NCBI GenBank assembly: GCA_016712225.1
Contig: JADJRL010000003.1
Location: 62,001 to 126,000 of the forward strand
Reading direction: 5' to 3'
Origin: Candidatus Defluviibacterium haderslevense
Lineage (GTDB): Bacteria; Bacteroidota; Bacteroidia; Chitinophagales; Saprospiraceae
Length of the DNA stretch: 64,000 nucleotides
Every line of letters starts with the position of its first letter. Position 1 is the first letter of the stretch. The position numbers and the translations under genes were made by a program. Positions 9,275 through 20,800 of the stretch are shown here, one piece after another. The notes below the pieces were generated by a model. The model was not told the DNA's origin. It did not search any database and saw only the letters and a list, made by a program, of their open reading frames with translations.

Positions 9275-10783
9275 ATGAAATTATTAAAACATGTATTAAC
9301 GATTATCCCTATTATATTTTGTTTAAATTATATTAATGCTCAACCAGACAAATGGTTTATAATGAATGGGAATTATATTACAGGATTGCCAGAGAGCTCA
9401 TTCTCTCGACTTCCTTGTTCTACTTCAATTAACTCTTCATTTGATATTAACGGTGTTAGTCATCCTAAACAGTATAATTTATCATATCCAGAGAAAAAAT
9501 ACGCAAATGATGTTTTTATTATATTTTGGAATGGAAATTACTTTAATTCAAGGTATTTAGGATATCCAAATCCATTTAATGGTTTTCCAGGTGGATATGG
9601 TTATAAATTAACTTTGGCGGATCTGGATTTGGCATTTGGTTCTACACCACCATCATTAAAAGATATTAAATACTTATACTTCACTGATAAATATGAAGAA
9701 GATGATCCACCTTCTGGCCTGATTAAAATTAATCCGAATCCAACTTCTCCTGCATTAACCTCTGTGCCAATAGATACGTATAATCAAGAATCTTCAGTTC
9801 TAACTGCTAATCATGATATCGTTCCTGATGATGATATTACCTATATTATTCCATTGAAAATAATTAAAGATTCTAATTGTGATACAAATACTTTACGATT
9901 AAACTATCCAACAGATATCTTGGAATTATCACCAATATTCGATGGAAGCACCTGTTTTAATTGTATTCCAACTACGCTTTCTGGTATAATTGACAAGATT
10001 TCATTTGGAGGTAATCGGTATCAATTTATTAATCTGAAAGGAAAATCAAATATTCCTGGCTTTCCAAAGCCAATGACATGCACTGTAATCTTACAATGTA
10101 AAACTGGCAACACCTCAAATTATACAGATATAGCATCCTTAACAGAAGCCGTAAGACAATCCCACGATCCAAATTTGGTAAGAATAAAGTGTATTTGGAA
10201 AGATAATGATGGAAAATATTGGGTAAAATATTATATTCGATTTTATAATGATGGCGATGAAGGTGTTGAAAATCCATATATACGTTTCACACTACCTACA
10301 TTCTATGATAAGAACTCTATTCAAATTTATAATTGGAATTTTGCTGACTGCGGTTCAAAATGTGGTGAAGATAGTAATTTTGTTAAAAAAATTGATTTAC
10401 CTAACAATGAAGTTGAATTTCAATTCAAATTCAGTAATTGTTCTTTGCCTGGTATTGGAAATTCTATTCCAACACCAAAACAATATGCATGGGTAGAATT
10501 TTGTGTTAAAATTCAAGGCACTACTAATCCATGTTTATCTTCAACCAATTTGGAATTAATTTCACCAGAAACTGATTTTAACCCTATAAATTATGATATT
10601 CATCATTTTGAAGACATTCTAGTGCCTTGCGACAGTCTAAGACGTAGTAATATAAAAGATACCATAAATATCACACCAAATTCTAACATAAATTGGTGTC
10701 GTATTCCAAGTTCAACTTGTAATTGCGACTGCCCTAAAAAGAAAAAATGTTTACTTAATATTTTTAAATGCAAAAAGCTTTAG
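9275..10783 (+). CDS. Secreted protein of unknown function, co-transcribed with the CHAT gene
   Basis: 502 residues from the ATG at 9275, five bases after the CHAT stop. A longer frame beginning at 9194 lies within the CHAT gene and lacks a signal peptide at its start. The chosen start gives a clean signal peptide (LTIIPIIFCLNYINA, then Q). The mature part is rich in beta-strand, Asn and Pro, with several scattered Cys pairs, and resembles secreted repeat proteins of Bacteroidota with no named domain that I can recognise. The tail is unusual: CNCDCPKKKKCLLNIFKCKKL-like, Cys- and Lys-rich, with no T9SS sorting domain. Tight linkage suggests it is the substrate, partner or regulator of the CHAT protein; this is inference only. 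Confidence 0.7.
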   Translation: MKLLKHVLTIIPIIFCLNYINAQPDKWFIMNGNYITGLPESSFSRLPCSTSINSSFDINGVSHPKQYNLSYPEKKYANDVFIIFWNGNYFNSRYLGYPNPFNGFPGGYGYKLTLADLDLAFGSTPPSLKDIKYLYFTDKYEEDDPPSGLIKINPNPTSPALTSVPIDTYNQESSVLTANHDIVPDDDITYIIPLKIIKDSNCDTNTLRLNYPTDILELSPIFDGSTCFNCIPTTLSGIIDKISFGGNRYQFINLKGKSNIPGFPKPMTCTVILQCKTGNTSNYTDIASLTEAVRQSHDPNLVRIKCIWKDNDGKYWVKYYIRFYNDGDEGVENPYIRFTLPTFYDKNSIQIYNWNFADCGSKCGEDSNFVKKIDLPNNEVEFQFKFSNCSLPGIGNSIPTPKQYAWVEFCVKIQGTTNPCLSSTNLELISPETDFNPINYDIHHFEDILVPCDSLRRSNIKDTINITPNSNINWCRIPSSTCNCDCPKKKKCLLNIFKCKKL

Positions 10784-10806
10784 CAATGCAAATTATTTAA
10801 AATCCT

Positions 10807-10824
10807 GAGGGGTAACAATCCCTC
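10807..10824 (+). promoter_or_regulatory. Small hairpin in the leader of the LytTR gene
   Basis: GAGGG (10807-10811) pairs with CCCTC (10820-10824) around an eight-base loop. It abuts the larger inverted repeat and shares one base with it, so the two could be alternative or stacked structures. Confidence 0.35.
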
Positions 10825-10878
10825 CTTCTTTAATCATATCCATTAGAAAACAAAAATCTAAGATATGATTAAAGAAGG
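10824..10878 (+). repeat. Perfect 17-bp inverted repeat spanning the start codon of the LytTR gene
   Basis: The left arm at 10824-10840 (CCTTCTTTAATCATATC) is the exact reverse complement of 10862-10878, with a 21-base spacer. The right arm contains the ATG at 10865 and the first four codons. In RNA this would form a long hairpin hiding the initiation region; in DNA it could equally be a protein-binding dyad. There is no following T-run, so it is not a standard terminator. Confidence 0.75.
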
Positions 10879-11611
10879 CCACCAAGCGGTATTAATAGAA
10901 TCCAATACAGAATTACCTTGTAAGAAATTTATCACCAATTACTATCCAGAATGTAAGGTGATTCAAAAGGATATGGATCATAAATTCATGATTCAATATG
11001 TCCAGGACAATAATGTGGATTTGGTATTTGTGGACTTAGCTGTTGACCAGGTAAATCAAGTCTTAGATCAACTGTCCAGATTTCAAGTGTGTCTGATTTT
11101 GTTTGGAACACAACAACAATATTCCAAATTAAATATCAAGCAAACCTTCCACCATTTGATTAGTGATTCCTTCGATCTTGAAAAAATGCATACCGTCATT
11201 TTACAAATAACACAGCACCTCAACCTTCAACAACTACGTCACAAAATAAGTAGACTAACCCACATCATAACACACTTAAACGATTTAAGGATAAGTATTT
11301 CTTCTAAGGAAGGATATGAAGTAATCCACATCATCAATATCCTAAGGATTGAAGCAGCGAGATCCTATTGCGTCGTTTATTTTTTTAATGGAGCTAAGAT
11401 CCTCATTAGCAAACCACTCAATGCATTGGAGAAAAAACTACCTACAGGAATGTTCCTACGGATTCATTCATCGCATCTGGTTAATGTATGTGCCATCAAC
11501 AAATGCATAAAATCAGATGGTTATTCTATAGTTTTAGACAATGGACAACAGTTTCCGATTGCGAGCCGCAGAAAAGAGCATGTGATGAGCTTTTTCAATT
11601 CCATTGCATAA
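10865..11611 (+). CDS. LytTR-family transcriptional regulator with degenerate receiver domain
   Basis: 248 residues. Residues 1-115 have the strand/helix rhythm of a response-regulator receiver. The acidic pair is reduced to one Glu (E12 in VLIESN), a possible phospho-acceptor D57 remains in LVFVDLA, the usual Thr/Ser is replaced (ILFGTQ), and the conserved Lys is missing (LISDSF). Residues 142-245 form a LytTR DNA-binding domain (RIEAARSYCVVYFF, FLRIHSSHLVNV, and FPIASRRKEHV at the end). No histidine kinase is adjacent, so it is an orphan regulator, perhaps phosphorylation-independent. An in-frame stop directly before the ATG fixes the start. The gene follows the CHAT operon by 81 bases and precedes the 3297-residue cargo gene; either could be a target. 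Confidence 0.85.
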   Translation: MIKEGHQAVLIESNTELPCKKFITNYYPECKVIQKDMDHKFMIQYVQDNNVDLVFVDLAVDQVNQVLDQLSRFQVCLILFGTQQQYSKLNIKQTFHHLISDSFDLEKMHTVILQITQHLNLQQLRHKISRLTHIITHLNDLRISISSKEGYEVIHIINILRIEAARSYCVVYFFNGAKILISKPLNALEKKLPTGMFLRIHSSHLVNVCAINKCIKSDGYSIVLDNGQQFPIASRRKEHVMSFFNSIA

Positions 11612-11882
11612 CAAGTCATTTTAAAATTCGACTTCTATTTTTTTGATTGTGGGGTAACATTTTCCAAGCCATTGATCATAATGAAATATAAAATCAAACA
11701 AGAGGACGTTTTAGAACGCAACTAATATAAATTTAATTCAATATGTCAAGTTCATTTCAAATATACAAAAGATTAACTATGAACCTAAAAATGGACGATA
11801 GGAAACCCATAACACACATTAGAAAAATCACCATTTTAATACAAACTTTTAAAATGAATTTTAAACTATAAAACCATTAATC

Positions 11883-14800
11883 ATGAAACGAAGTATTACT
11901 TTTCTTTTTCCCTTCTTCTTAATCTTGTTATGTTCCTTTAAATTAGAAACATTTCAATGGGCTTATGATGCCCATTATAAGATCATTAGCAATAACAATT
12001 GTGAATCTTATAAATGTCAATCATCAAGCCCACTATTAATACCGAATTTTAAATTTTATTTCGGAGGTGCGAATGCTGATTATTTTACTAAAGTAATTAC
12101 ATTTGGAGGTGATTATTATGCTATTGGTAATTCTACTGGAAGAGCCTCTCTTACTAGGATTTCAAACGCAGGAAATGTAATGTGGACTCGGGAATTAAGC
12201 ATCACTTCAGCATGGAATGACTTGATCATAACAACTAACAATGAAATATTACTTGTTGGCATCAATGGTAATTACGATAATAATGCTAAAAGTTTGATTG
12301 GAACTTGTACATTAAGCGGAATTATGAATGTAAAGTCATATAATTATTCCAATAGAGAATCTTTAACAAAAATATATTTAAATCCCAATCCTGAAAATCC
12401 ATCTTTCCCTTATTATATTATTGGTGTGTCTAATTCAGGGGGTTCTTCTCTGGATGATATTCTGATCATTAATGCAAATTCAATTGGAGCAATAAATTGG
12501 TCAAAAAACATTTATAATCCAAGTCAAGATTTTGAATTCTACAGAGATATCTCCATTCAAAGCAATACCGGTGATATGGTAATAATAGGTAACAATTTAG
12601 GTAAAGCTGCTTTGGTGCAAATAAATAAATCCGGCACAGTAATCAATGGTGTAGAATATAATGAAAACATGCGTTTCAATACTATTGTATCCAATTCAAA
12701 TCCTATAGTAGGATATAGCCACTTATTGGGAGGTTCTAATAATGCTACTACAGTAGCCCAACTCATGAAAGTAAATGGCTTGAGTACCATCCTTTACAAT
12801 TATAAGGTCGATAGCCTCGATGCGATTACTAAAATAATCCCTAAACCGGGCGGAGGCTATTATGCCTTAGGTCGTGGAACCATTCGCGGTGCGAACAGAT
12901 CTGTAGTTCTTTCATTATCTGAAGTCGGAAATTCATTAACATTAGATTGGTCAAAAACCCTTTCTGATAATTCTTCCCTTTATAATTTTGGATATATAGG
13001 ATTAATGAATACTACTCAAATCGCCTTTACGGAAGGCCGCCAGAATGCCATCAATGGATTCGGAAGTACTGATGGATTCATTTCTATTGACAATCTTGAT
13101 TTTGAAAATTGCTTGACGCTCAAACTAAATTTAAAACTCAGCCCTCTTAATTCAACGAACACCACATTCTTTCCAAGCACCAATAATCTTGCAACTCCAA
13201 CTCCATCCATATTAAATGCAAATTCACCTACATACAATCAAAAAAATGTTTGTGCTTTTGTTTGTAATGTTCGTTTTGAAATTCAACCAGGCAATTGCGG
13301 AATTATCCAGTTCTTTCCTTCTACCAATCAAACTGGAACCCTAAGTTACTGTTGGGATTTTGGGGATAATCCACCTTGTGGTAGTGTCATTCAAAATCCT
13401 ATTCATCAATATCAAAACAATGGTAGTTACACCGTTTGTGTGACCATTAAGGATGGTGTGAATTCTTGCGAAGATTGTAAAATTATAAATGTTTCGAGCG
13501 TAGACAACCAAGCTCCAAACTTAAATTGTCCTCAGGATATTACCATTTCATGTAAGCAGTCCATCTTGCCGATAGTGACTGGTAATCCATTCGTTTCAGA
13601 TAATTTGGATCCATCCCCAGTCATTAGTTACACAGATCAAATCGTGAGTTCTTCTCCTTGTGACACTAGTATAAAAAGAACATGGCTGGTCATAGATCGG
13701 TGCAACAATAAAAAATCCTGTACACAATTCATTGCTAAAAAAGACAATATAAAACCAAATATAATTTGCCCCGCAGATATTACTATAGATTGCCAATTTG
13801 TTCCATCAACCTTACTAACAGGAAACGCTACCGCATCAGATGATTGTCAATCACAAATTATTATATCATATACGGATCAAATATCCTACACCAAACCATG
13901 TGGTTCAATAATTAAAAGAACTTTTACAGCAGAAGATATTTGCGGCAATAAATCCACTTGTGTTCAGAAAATAACTAAACGAGATATTGAAAAACCTAAA
14001 ATTCAATGTCCGAAAGATATTACCATTAAATGCGAAGAAGACCCGCTTCCTGCACTTACAGGTTCTCCGAGTGCTACAGATAATTGCCAATCGATACTTG
14101 CTTTCAAATACTCAGATATCACAAACCCAGATGATCCATGCAATATTAAAATCACTAGAACCTGGACTGCATCAGACAGTTGTGGAAATACTTCTTCCTG
14201 TAATCAAATCATTATTAAGAAAGATTTATTACCGCCAGCTATACAAAATTGTGGAAGATCATTCACAGTACCTGGACTTTCTGTGGGTACTGATTGTTCT
14301 GCATTTGTGAATATCATTTCACCTACGGCGACTGATAATTGTAATTCAATTACACTCACTAATAATGTCACCAATACATCCAATGCTACAGCAACATATC
14401 CTTCTGGTACAACAATCATCACTTGGACAGCAACAGATATGTGTGGAAACAAGGCAATATGCATGGATACTGTAATTATTTTGCCATGTGGATGTGGTGA
14501 TACTTGTGCCACCTCCTCACTGATTATAAACACTGGATATGATCCGTATTCTTCAGCAGTTCTTCCTATTAATTCGGCTTCAAGCGCTTGGACTTTAGTT
14601 GCATCACCTGATGCTGGCCTCTCATTACCCTTGCCATCTACCGTAATTCTACCATTTCCATCATGGCATTCACAACCAAGCTCACAATGGATTTCTGCCT
14701 ATTCAATGTCTAGTTTAAATCAAAATAATCCTTTTCCCGAAAATCCTTACTCCTTTCAAAATTGTTTTTGTATTTGTAGAGACTCCTCTCAGGTTACCAT

Positions 14801-17800
14801 TTATTTGAGTGTGCTAGTTGATAACGTAGTTGATATCAACTTATACCAAGGAAGTACATTAATATGTCCTTTATTAAACATTTCTAGTAGCAGCACATCT
14901 GCGTTTCGACTTCCCGCTGATGTAACAACGAAAACTTTAATTTTAAATGCTGGTACATATTGCATTCGAGCAGATCTTAGAAATCTAAGTGGTGTTGCCA
15001 TGGGATTAAATATTGTTGGAAGTATATCAGGCGCAGGTCTCTTGGCTTCCACATGTTGCGAAGAAACTAATTTCTTAATGGGGCAAAAATTTATTGACGA
15101 AAATTGCAATGGAATTCAAGATCCTTCTGATCTACCAGGTGAAGGCTGGACTATACAATTGAAAGATAATCTCGACCATGTGATTGCAACGACCATTACA
15201 GATGATTTAGGTTTTTACAATTTTCCAAATGTCCCTATCGGATCATATAAAGTCTGTGAAGTTCAACAGGCAGGATTCACCAACAGTTTTCCAGCTTTAG
15301 GTTATTACATAGTTGATGTTACTAACAATTATAGTGTAATCAATCAACTAAATTTTGGAAACTGTATAACTGATACTTGCTGTGTAAATAGCAATGCCTT
15401 AGAAGCTTCAGTTAATCAAGAGTTGATCATAACCAGAGATTCATGCCGGTTGTGTATTAGTCATCCGGGACTAACCAGCTGTCAGCAATTAATTATTGAT
15501 TGGGGTGATATGCAAGAAAGTGGACCTTTAACGGTTGCTCCGAATGAATGTCACAGTTATTCACAATCTGGAGACTACAATATCTGTCTAACGTTTGAAG
15601 AACTGGATCCTAATGGCCTTGTTTGTTTTTCAAAAGATACTTGTTTTAATGTATGCATTGAATGCGGTGTCTGCACAGAAAAAGAATTTTCTTTAAATTG
15701 GTTTAAAGGATTTGGTCATTCCAGCTATCCAGGAAATCCTTCAGAACCTGCAATTGCTAATGTGTCTGACTTTTATATTGATGCTGACGCTACACATTAT
15801 TTTACTACAGGGCATTATCAAGGAATTGCGAGTACGAACCTTCCTGATTTTCCTGGAACAGCTGTTGCACCAAATGTTACAGATTGTTTCGTAAATAAAT
15901 ACGAATTAGATGGTGCTTTGGTTTGGAGTTTTTCAATAACAGGTGATCAATTAGATCAAGGCCTTGTTATAAAAAAGAGTCCTAGCACAAATGAATTTTT
16001 TGTAGCTGGAATATTTAATAGTTCAAGTATTACTTTCCCATCAAGCATAATGCCCTATAACACAACATTAATAAGAAAGGGCAATGGGACTAATGTATTC
16101 TTGGCTAAGTATTTAGATTTGGGTACAACTGTACAATTGTTATGGTCATTAAACATGGGTAATGATCAAAGAATGCAGATATCTGATTTGGATATTGACA
16201 ATTCTGGCAATCCAGTAATTATTGGTGTATTTACAAATGAAATTAATTTTGATCCTATTACCAATACTATTGGAGCAGTTAATAATAATAGAGTTGAAGA
16301 TTTTTATTTAGCTAAATATGATAAAGCAATTGGTAACCTTATATGGGTCAAAACCCTTAGTAGTGCTACAACCTCTGGAGGAGCATACCCTTTAGGTGTT
16401 AGCATTGACCCTAATATAGATAGTATTTATGTCGTAGGTCAGTTTTCCAATAGTGTAGATTTTGACAATAATGCTTTATTAGAATTAACAGGTGGTCCGA
16501 TCGGAGCTACAGCACCTTTTGTAGCAAAATTTAACACTGACGGATTATGTAGCTGGGCGTACCCAATAATTAACCCAACTTTATTTTCATCTTGTATGAG
16601 TTGTGACCAGGGTGAGGCTTCAGATATAGAGGCATATAATGATGGTTTCATCATAGGTTTAAACAGCATTCAATTTGGTAGTAATTATGAATTCAACCCT
16701 CGTGGAACCCCAACACCAATACTAAATCCACCAGGATTGGTTAAATCTTATGTTGCTAGATACAATTCTAATGGTGAATTAACTTGTATACCTAAATATT
16801 TAGATAAAGGTAACAGAATCAAAGAAGTTTCTGTAGATCCGAGCGGATTTGCTTATTTATGTGGTGGTACATCAGTTAATGGTAGTAATCAAGAATATGA
16901 ATTTGTAAATGCTTTTATAGCAAAAGTAGATCTCGATTGTAATATTAAATCTTTTTCAATTGACGGAAATAAAAATGACGATGCTTGGTCCATAGTTCCA
17001 AGTCCAAATAGTTTTGCAGTTATTGGAAGAACCGGATCAACAGATTTTAATGCAGATCCACTTCGTGATGCTACAAATAATTATTCAGCTAATAATTCCT
17101 CGGATATTTTCATTGCAAAATATTCTTGTATTTGTCCTGCTGATACCGTTAGTTCATGTTGCGAAAATATTTCCATTGAAGCAATTGCTGTTTCAACAGT
17201 AGATAGTACTTGTTGTTACACCACTAATTTTACCAATAATTTGGGCTTCAATATTATTCATGCTGATGTTCATTTATTAACTGCTGGTTGGAGTTTTTCT
17301 AATTTAATTCCTTCAAGTGGAATAAATCTTTTTGCAATAACAGCTACTAGTTTTACAATTTATCCTCTTGGAATTTCTATACCAAGCGGAATAACCAACG
17401 ATTTTTTGAAGTTCTGTTTAACTGGATCAGCAGTTGCACCAACAACGCAACAAATAGTTTTTAGTTGGTATGAAGCGCTGCCTAATGGTGGTAAACGAAT
17501 TGTTTGTATGGATACAATAACTACTAATTGTGCTCCGATTCGACCAAAAGGATGTATGCAAATTGTTGAGTCAAGTGTTATTTGTAATCCAGAAGATCCA
17601 AATGAATATTGCCTAAAATTTAAAGTAAAAAATGAAAGCACCGAACCTGCTATCGGTATCAGTTTAGATATACTTAGTGCAGGATATGGCATGCATGATT
17701 GTGCAGGCACAGGATTTAATGATCCTTATAGTATCACGTTTGGATCTGTATTAAATCCTGGAGCAACTAGCTCGGTGCAATGTGTAAAAATATACGCTAA

Positions 17801-20800
17801 TATTCCTGTTTTAACTCCGACTACCATCTGCATCCAAAATGCTCTTTTGCTCAGTAATCGTGGGACTTGTCTTGATACTAATGAGTTTTGTATTCTTTTA
17901 GAGCCTTGCCCATGTGGTTATAGTTGTTGCATTAATAATCCTCCACACCACTTCGATGATTTACCTTTAGGCAACTTAGTCAATCATACACAAATTGGTT
18001 GGCATCCATTTAGTGGTTTACCTACTATAATATTTGGCGGCTGCAATAACACATCTCAAAGTCTTCTTCTTTACGCTGGAACAAGAGGACTAATGAGTTC
18101 ATCTGTTGAATATTATTTTAGTGGTGTTGTCGGACCTGATGTCATTTTCAAAAAAGGAGTGACTTATTGTATGAAATTTTGTGCGAAATTAAATCCAGTC
18201 GATTACACTACCATTGGTCAATTATTGGTCTATACCGAAAATGAACCCATCAATACTTCGATTCTTCTCACTTCCAATAATAATTGGATAGAATATACAT
18301 TAACGTTCACACCCACAAGCGATGCCTATTCCCTATTTTTCAAAAACGCATCAGCAGCACCATTAGATTACGGACCATCCATTCAAATTGATGAAATTTG
18401 TTTTCAAGAACCCATTCCAATATTCAATGATGTCACCCCACCTATATTTGATTGTCCGTTATCAGAATCTACAAATGTTGTAGATAGTGACTGTTCATAC
18501 AATTACACTATTCCTAACATTCCTGTAACCGATGATAATGGTGTCGAATCTATAATGTGTAATTTAGATGGTCATGTAGTAAACATCGGTTCAATATACA
18601 ACTTGACACAAGGTGTACATCAAATACTATTTACTGCCATAGATTATTGTGGCAATACTGCTCAATGTAGCTATGAAATAATTATTCACTGCGAATCTTG
18701 TCCTTGTCCTAACGGAAATTCTGGACCAAACATAGTCGTTAATGGTGATTTTGAAGATGGCAATGTTGGTTTTAACTCTGATTATGTTTTTATTCCATCT
18801 CCCACATCCATCATTCCAGGACAATATGGTATTCGCAATTCATTTCAATTGTATAATGGATCGTGGTCTTGTCAAGATCATACCAATGGAGATCCTCTAG
18901 GTAACTTTCTCATAGCAGATGGTCCAAGTCCAGCAAATGCAGTTTGGTATCAAACCTATTCGCTTACTGATGGCGAAGCATTTTCTTTTTGTTTTTTTGC
19001 TAACAATTTGGTTAGACCAAATTTAAACAGTGTTGATCCAGTAATTTTAGTTCGTGTAAATGGGCTTACTGTTTTTGGTCCCCAAGCCATCCCTGAATTT
19101 CCTGATACTTGGATTCCAATTACATTTCAATTTGTTGCAGGATCCAATCCGTCTACAATATCAATATTTAATGTTGCAGTTTCAGGTTATGCTGATTTGG
19201 CAATAGATGATATAAGTCTGAGCTCTTGTGCGATTGTCAAAGACACCTGTGAATGCAAATCCATCTCAAACATAGTATTTGGCAATCCAGAATTCAATCG
19301 ACAAGCATCTTGCAATCAAACAAAACCAATTGAAATTCCATGTCCTATTAATGAACTTTCGTTCAATGTGACAGGCCAACTTAATTGCTCTGACAATTGT
19401 AAAAACATTGTGAAGTATATTATTAGAGATGCCTCTGGTGGCACAGTGCAACAAGGTTCTGCAACTCCAAGTTCTCCAAATTTCTTTGGTATAAATGGAC
19501 TTGTATTTACATTATTCAATCCTGGCGCACTTTACACAATTGAATTTATTGGTATTTGCGGTATGGATTCCTGTATCTGTAATATTCCATTTTTTATAGT
19601 CCCATGTAATGACTGTTGTAAAGATAAAGCCACGTTTGCAGCACTTGTAGAATCAGCTATTTCATTAACATTCGATGACAAAATATGTAAAGCTAAAATA
19701 AACATTAGCGGATTACCTCAAGAATGCAATATTGAAGTAGTATCTGTTAAATGGGGTGATGGATCAGTGAGCACCGGTTCATATGGAAATGGCGATATGA
19801 TCATGCATACCTATGCCCCAGCCAATGTGAGTTATCTCATTTTTATAGACGTCGTTGAGTATGATGACAATGGAAAAATTTGCAATAGTTACACTTTAAG
19901 AAAAATTGTCACGCCAATATGTGAAGATTGTTGTAATGACAAAGATTACAAAAAATTTAAATCACTCATCAATCAAGGCTTTAATTTAGTCGTAAATGAT
20001 TGTGAAGTTACTGTTACCGCACCTCAATTTGGAAAATGTTTTTACTTTGGATCAGTACCAGATTTTGGTGATGGACCTGTTCCACCTACTCTTGTAACAA
20101 ATCCTTCAGGAACATGGACACACACCTACAATCATAACGGCACATACAATATTTGTGTTAATGTCTTTGCATACGATGATGGAGATACAAATAATATTTG
20201 TTGGGTCAAACAAATGTGCACGCCAGTAAAAGTAGATGCATGTGATAGTATATGTAGATGCAATGGCTTTACCAATTTAAGTTTCCATTGGGATAAAACC
20301 AATAATATTCCTGTTAAGTGTAATGAAACAGCAACCTTGATTTGCCCTCCGATGGATTGTGCTTGGAGCTTTACAGGTGAACTCAATTGCAAAGGAGATT
20401 GCAAATCAAATAATCTGGATTGGAAATTAGTGAATCAATCTACACTTATACTTGTCGCATCTGGTACAACGATGACCTATCCTAATTTTGGCATTTACAT
20501 TCCACAACACATCGTCGCCATCGGAGGAAATTATCAATTAATACTAACTGGTCATTGTGATCAAAATAATTGCCCTTGTGTAATCAATCTCATACTGCCA
20601 GGATGCACAGATCCTTGTCCATGTGATCCACAAGATTTAATCAATGATGTGAATGCAGGAATTGATATTATAACTACTTTGCCAAATTGTACAGTTTGTT
20701 TTCAACCTAAACAATTACAAGATTGCGATATGGTCAATTGGTATTTAATTTCAAATCCGAATACACCATTTGCAACAAGTCTTGGCAATCAAACGATTTG

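Noticed and set aside
11743..11871. 42-codon ORF (starting MSSSFQIYKRL) just before the 3297-residue gene
   Set aside because: It could be a leader peptide, but composition is typical of AT-rich intergenic DNA and there is no promoter or motif to support it.
13987..14310. 107-codon frame on the plus strand
   Set aside because: It is a shifted frame over the HYR modules of the giant protein; the real frame shows conserved Cys and HYR motifs there.
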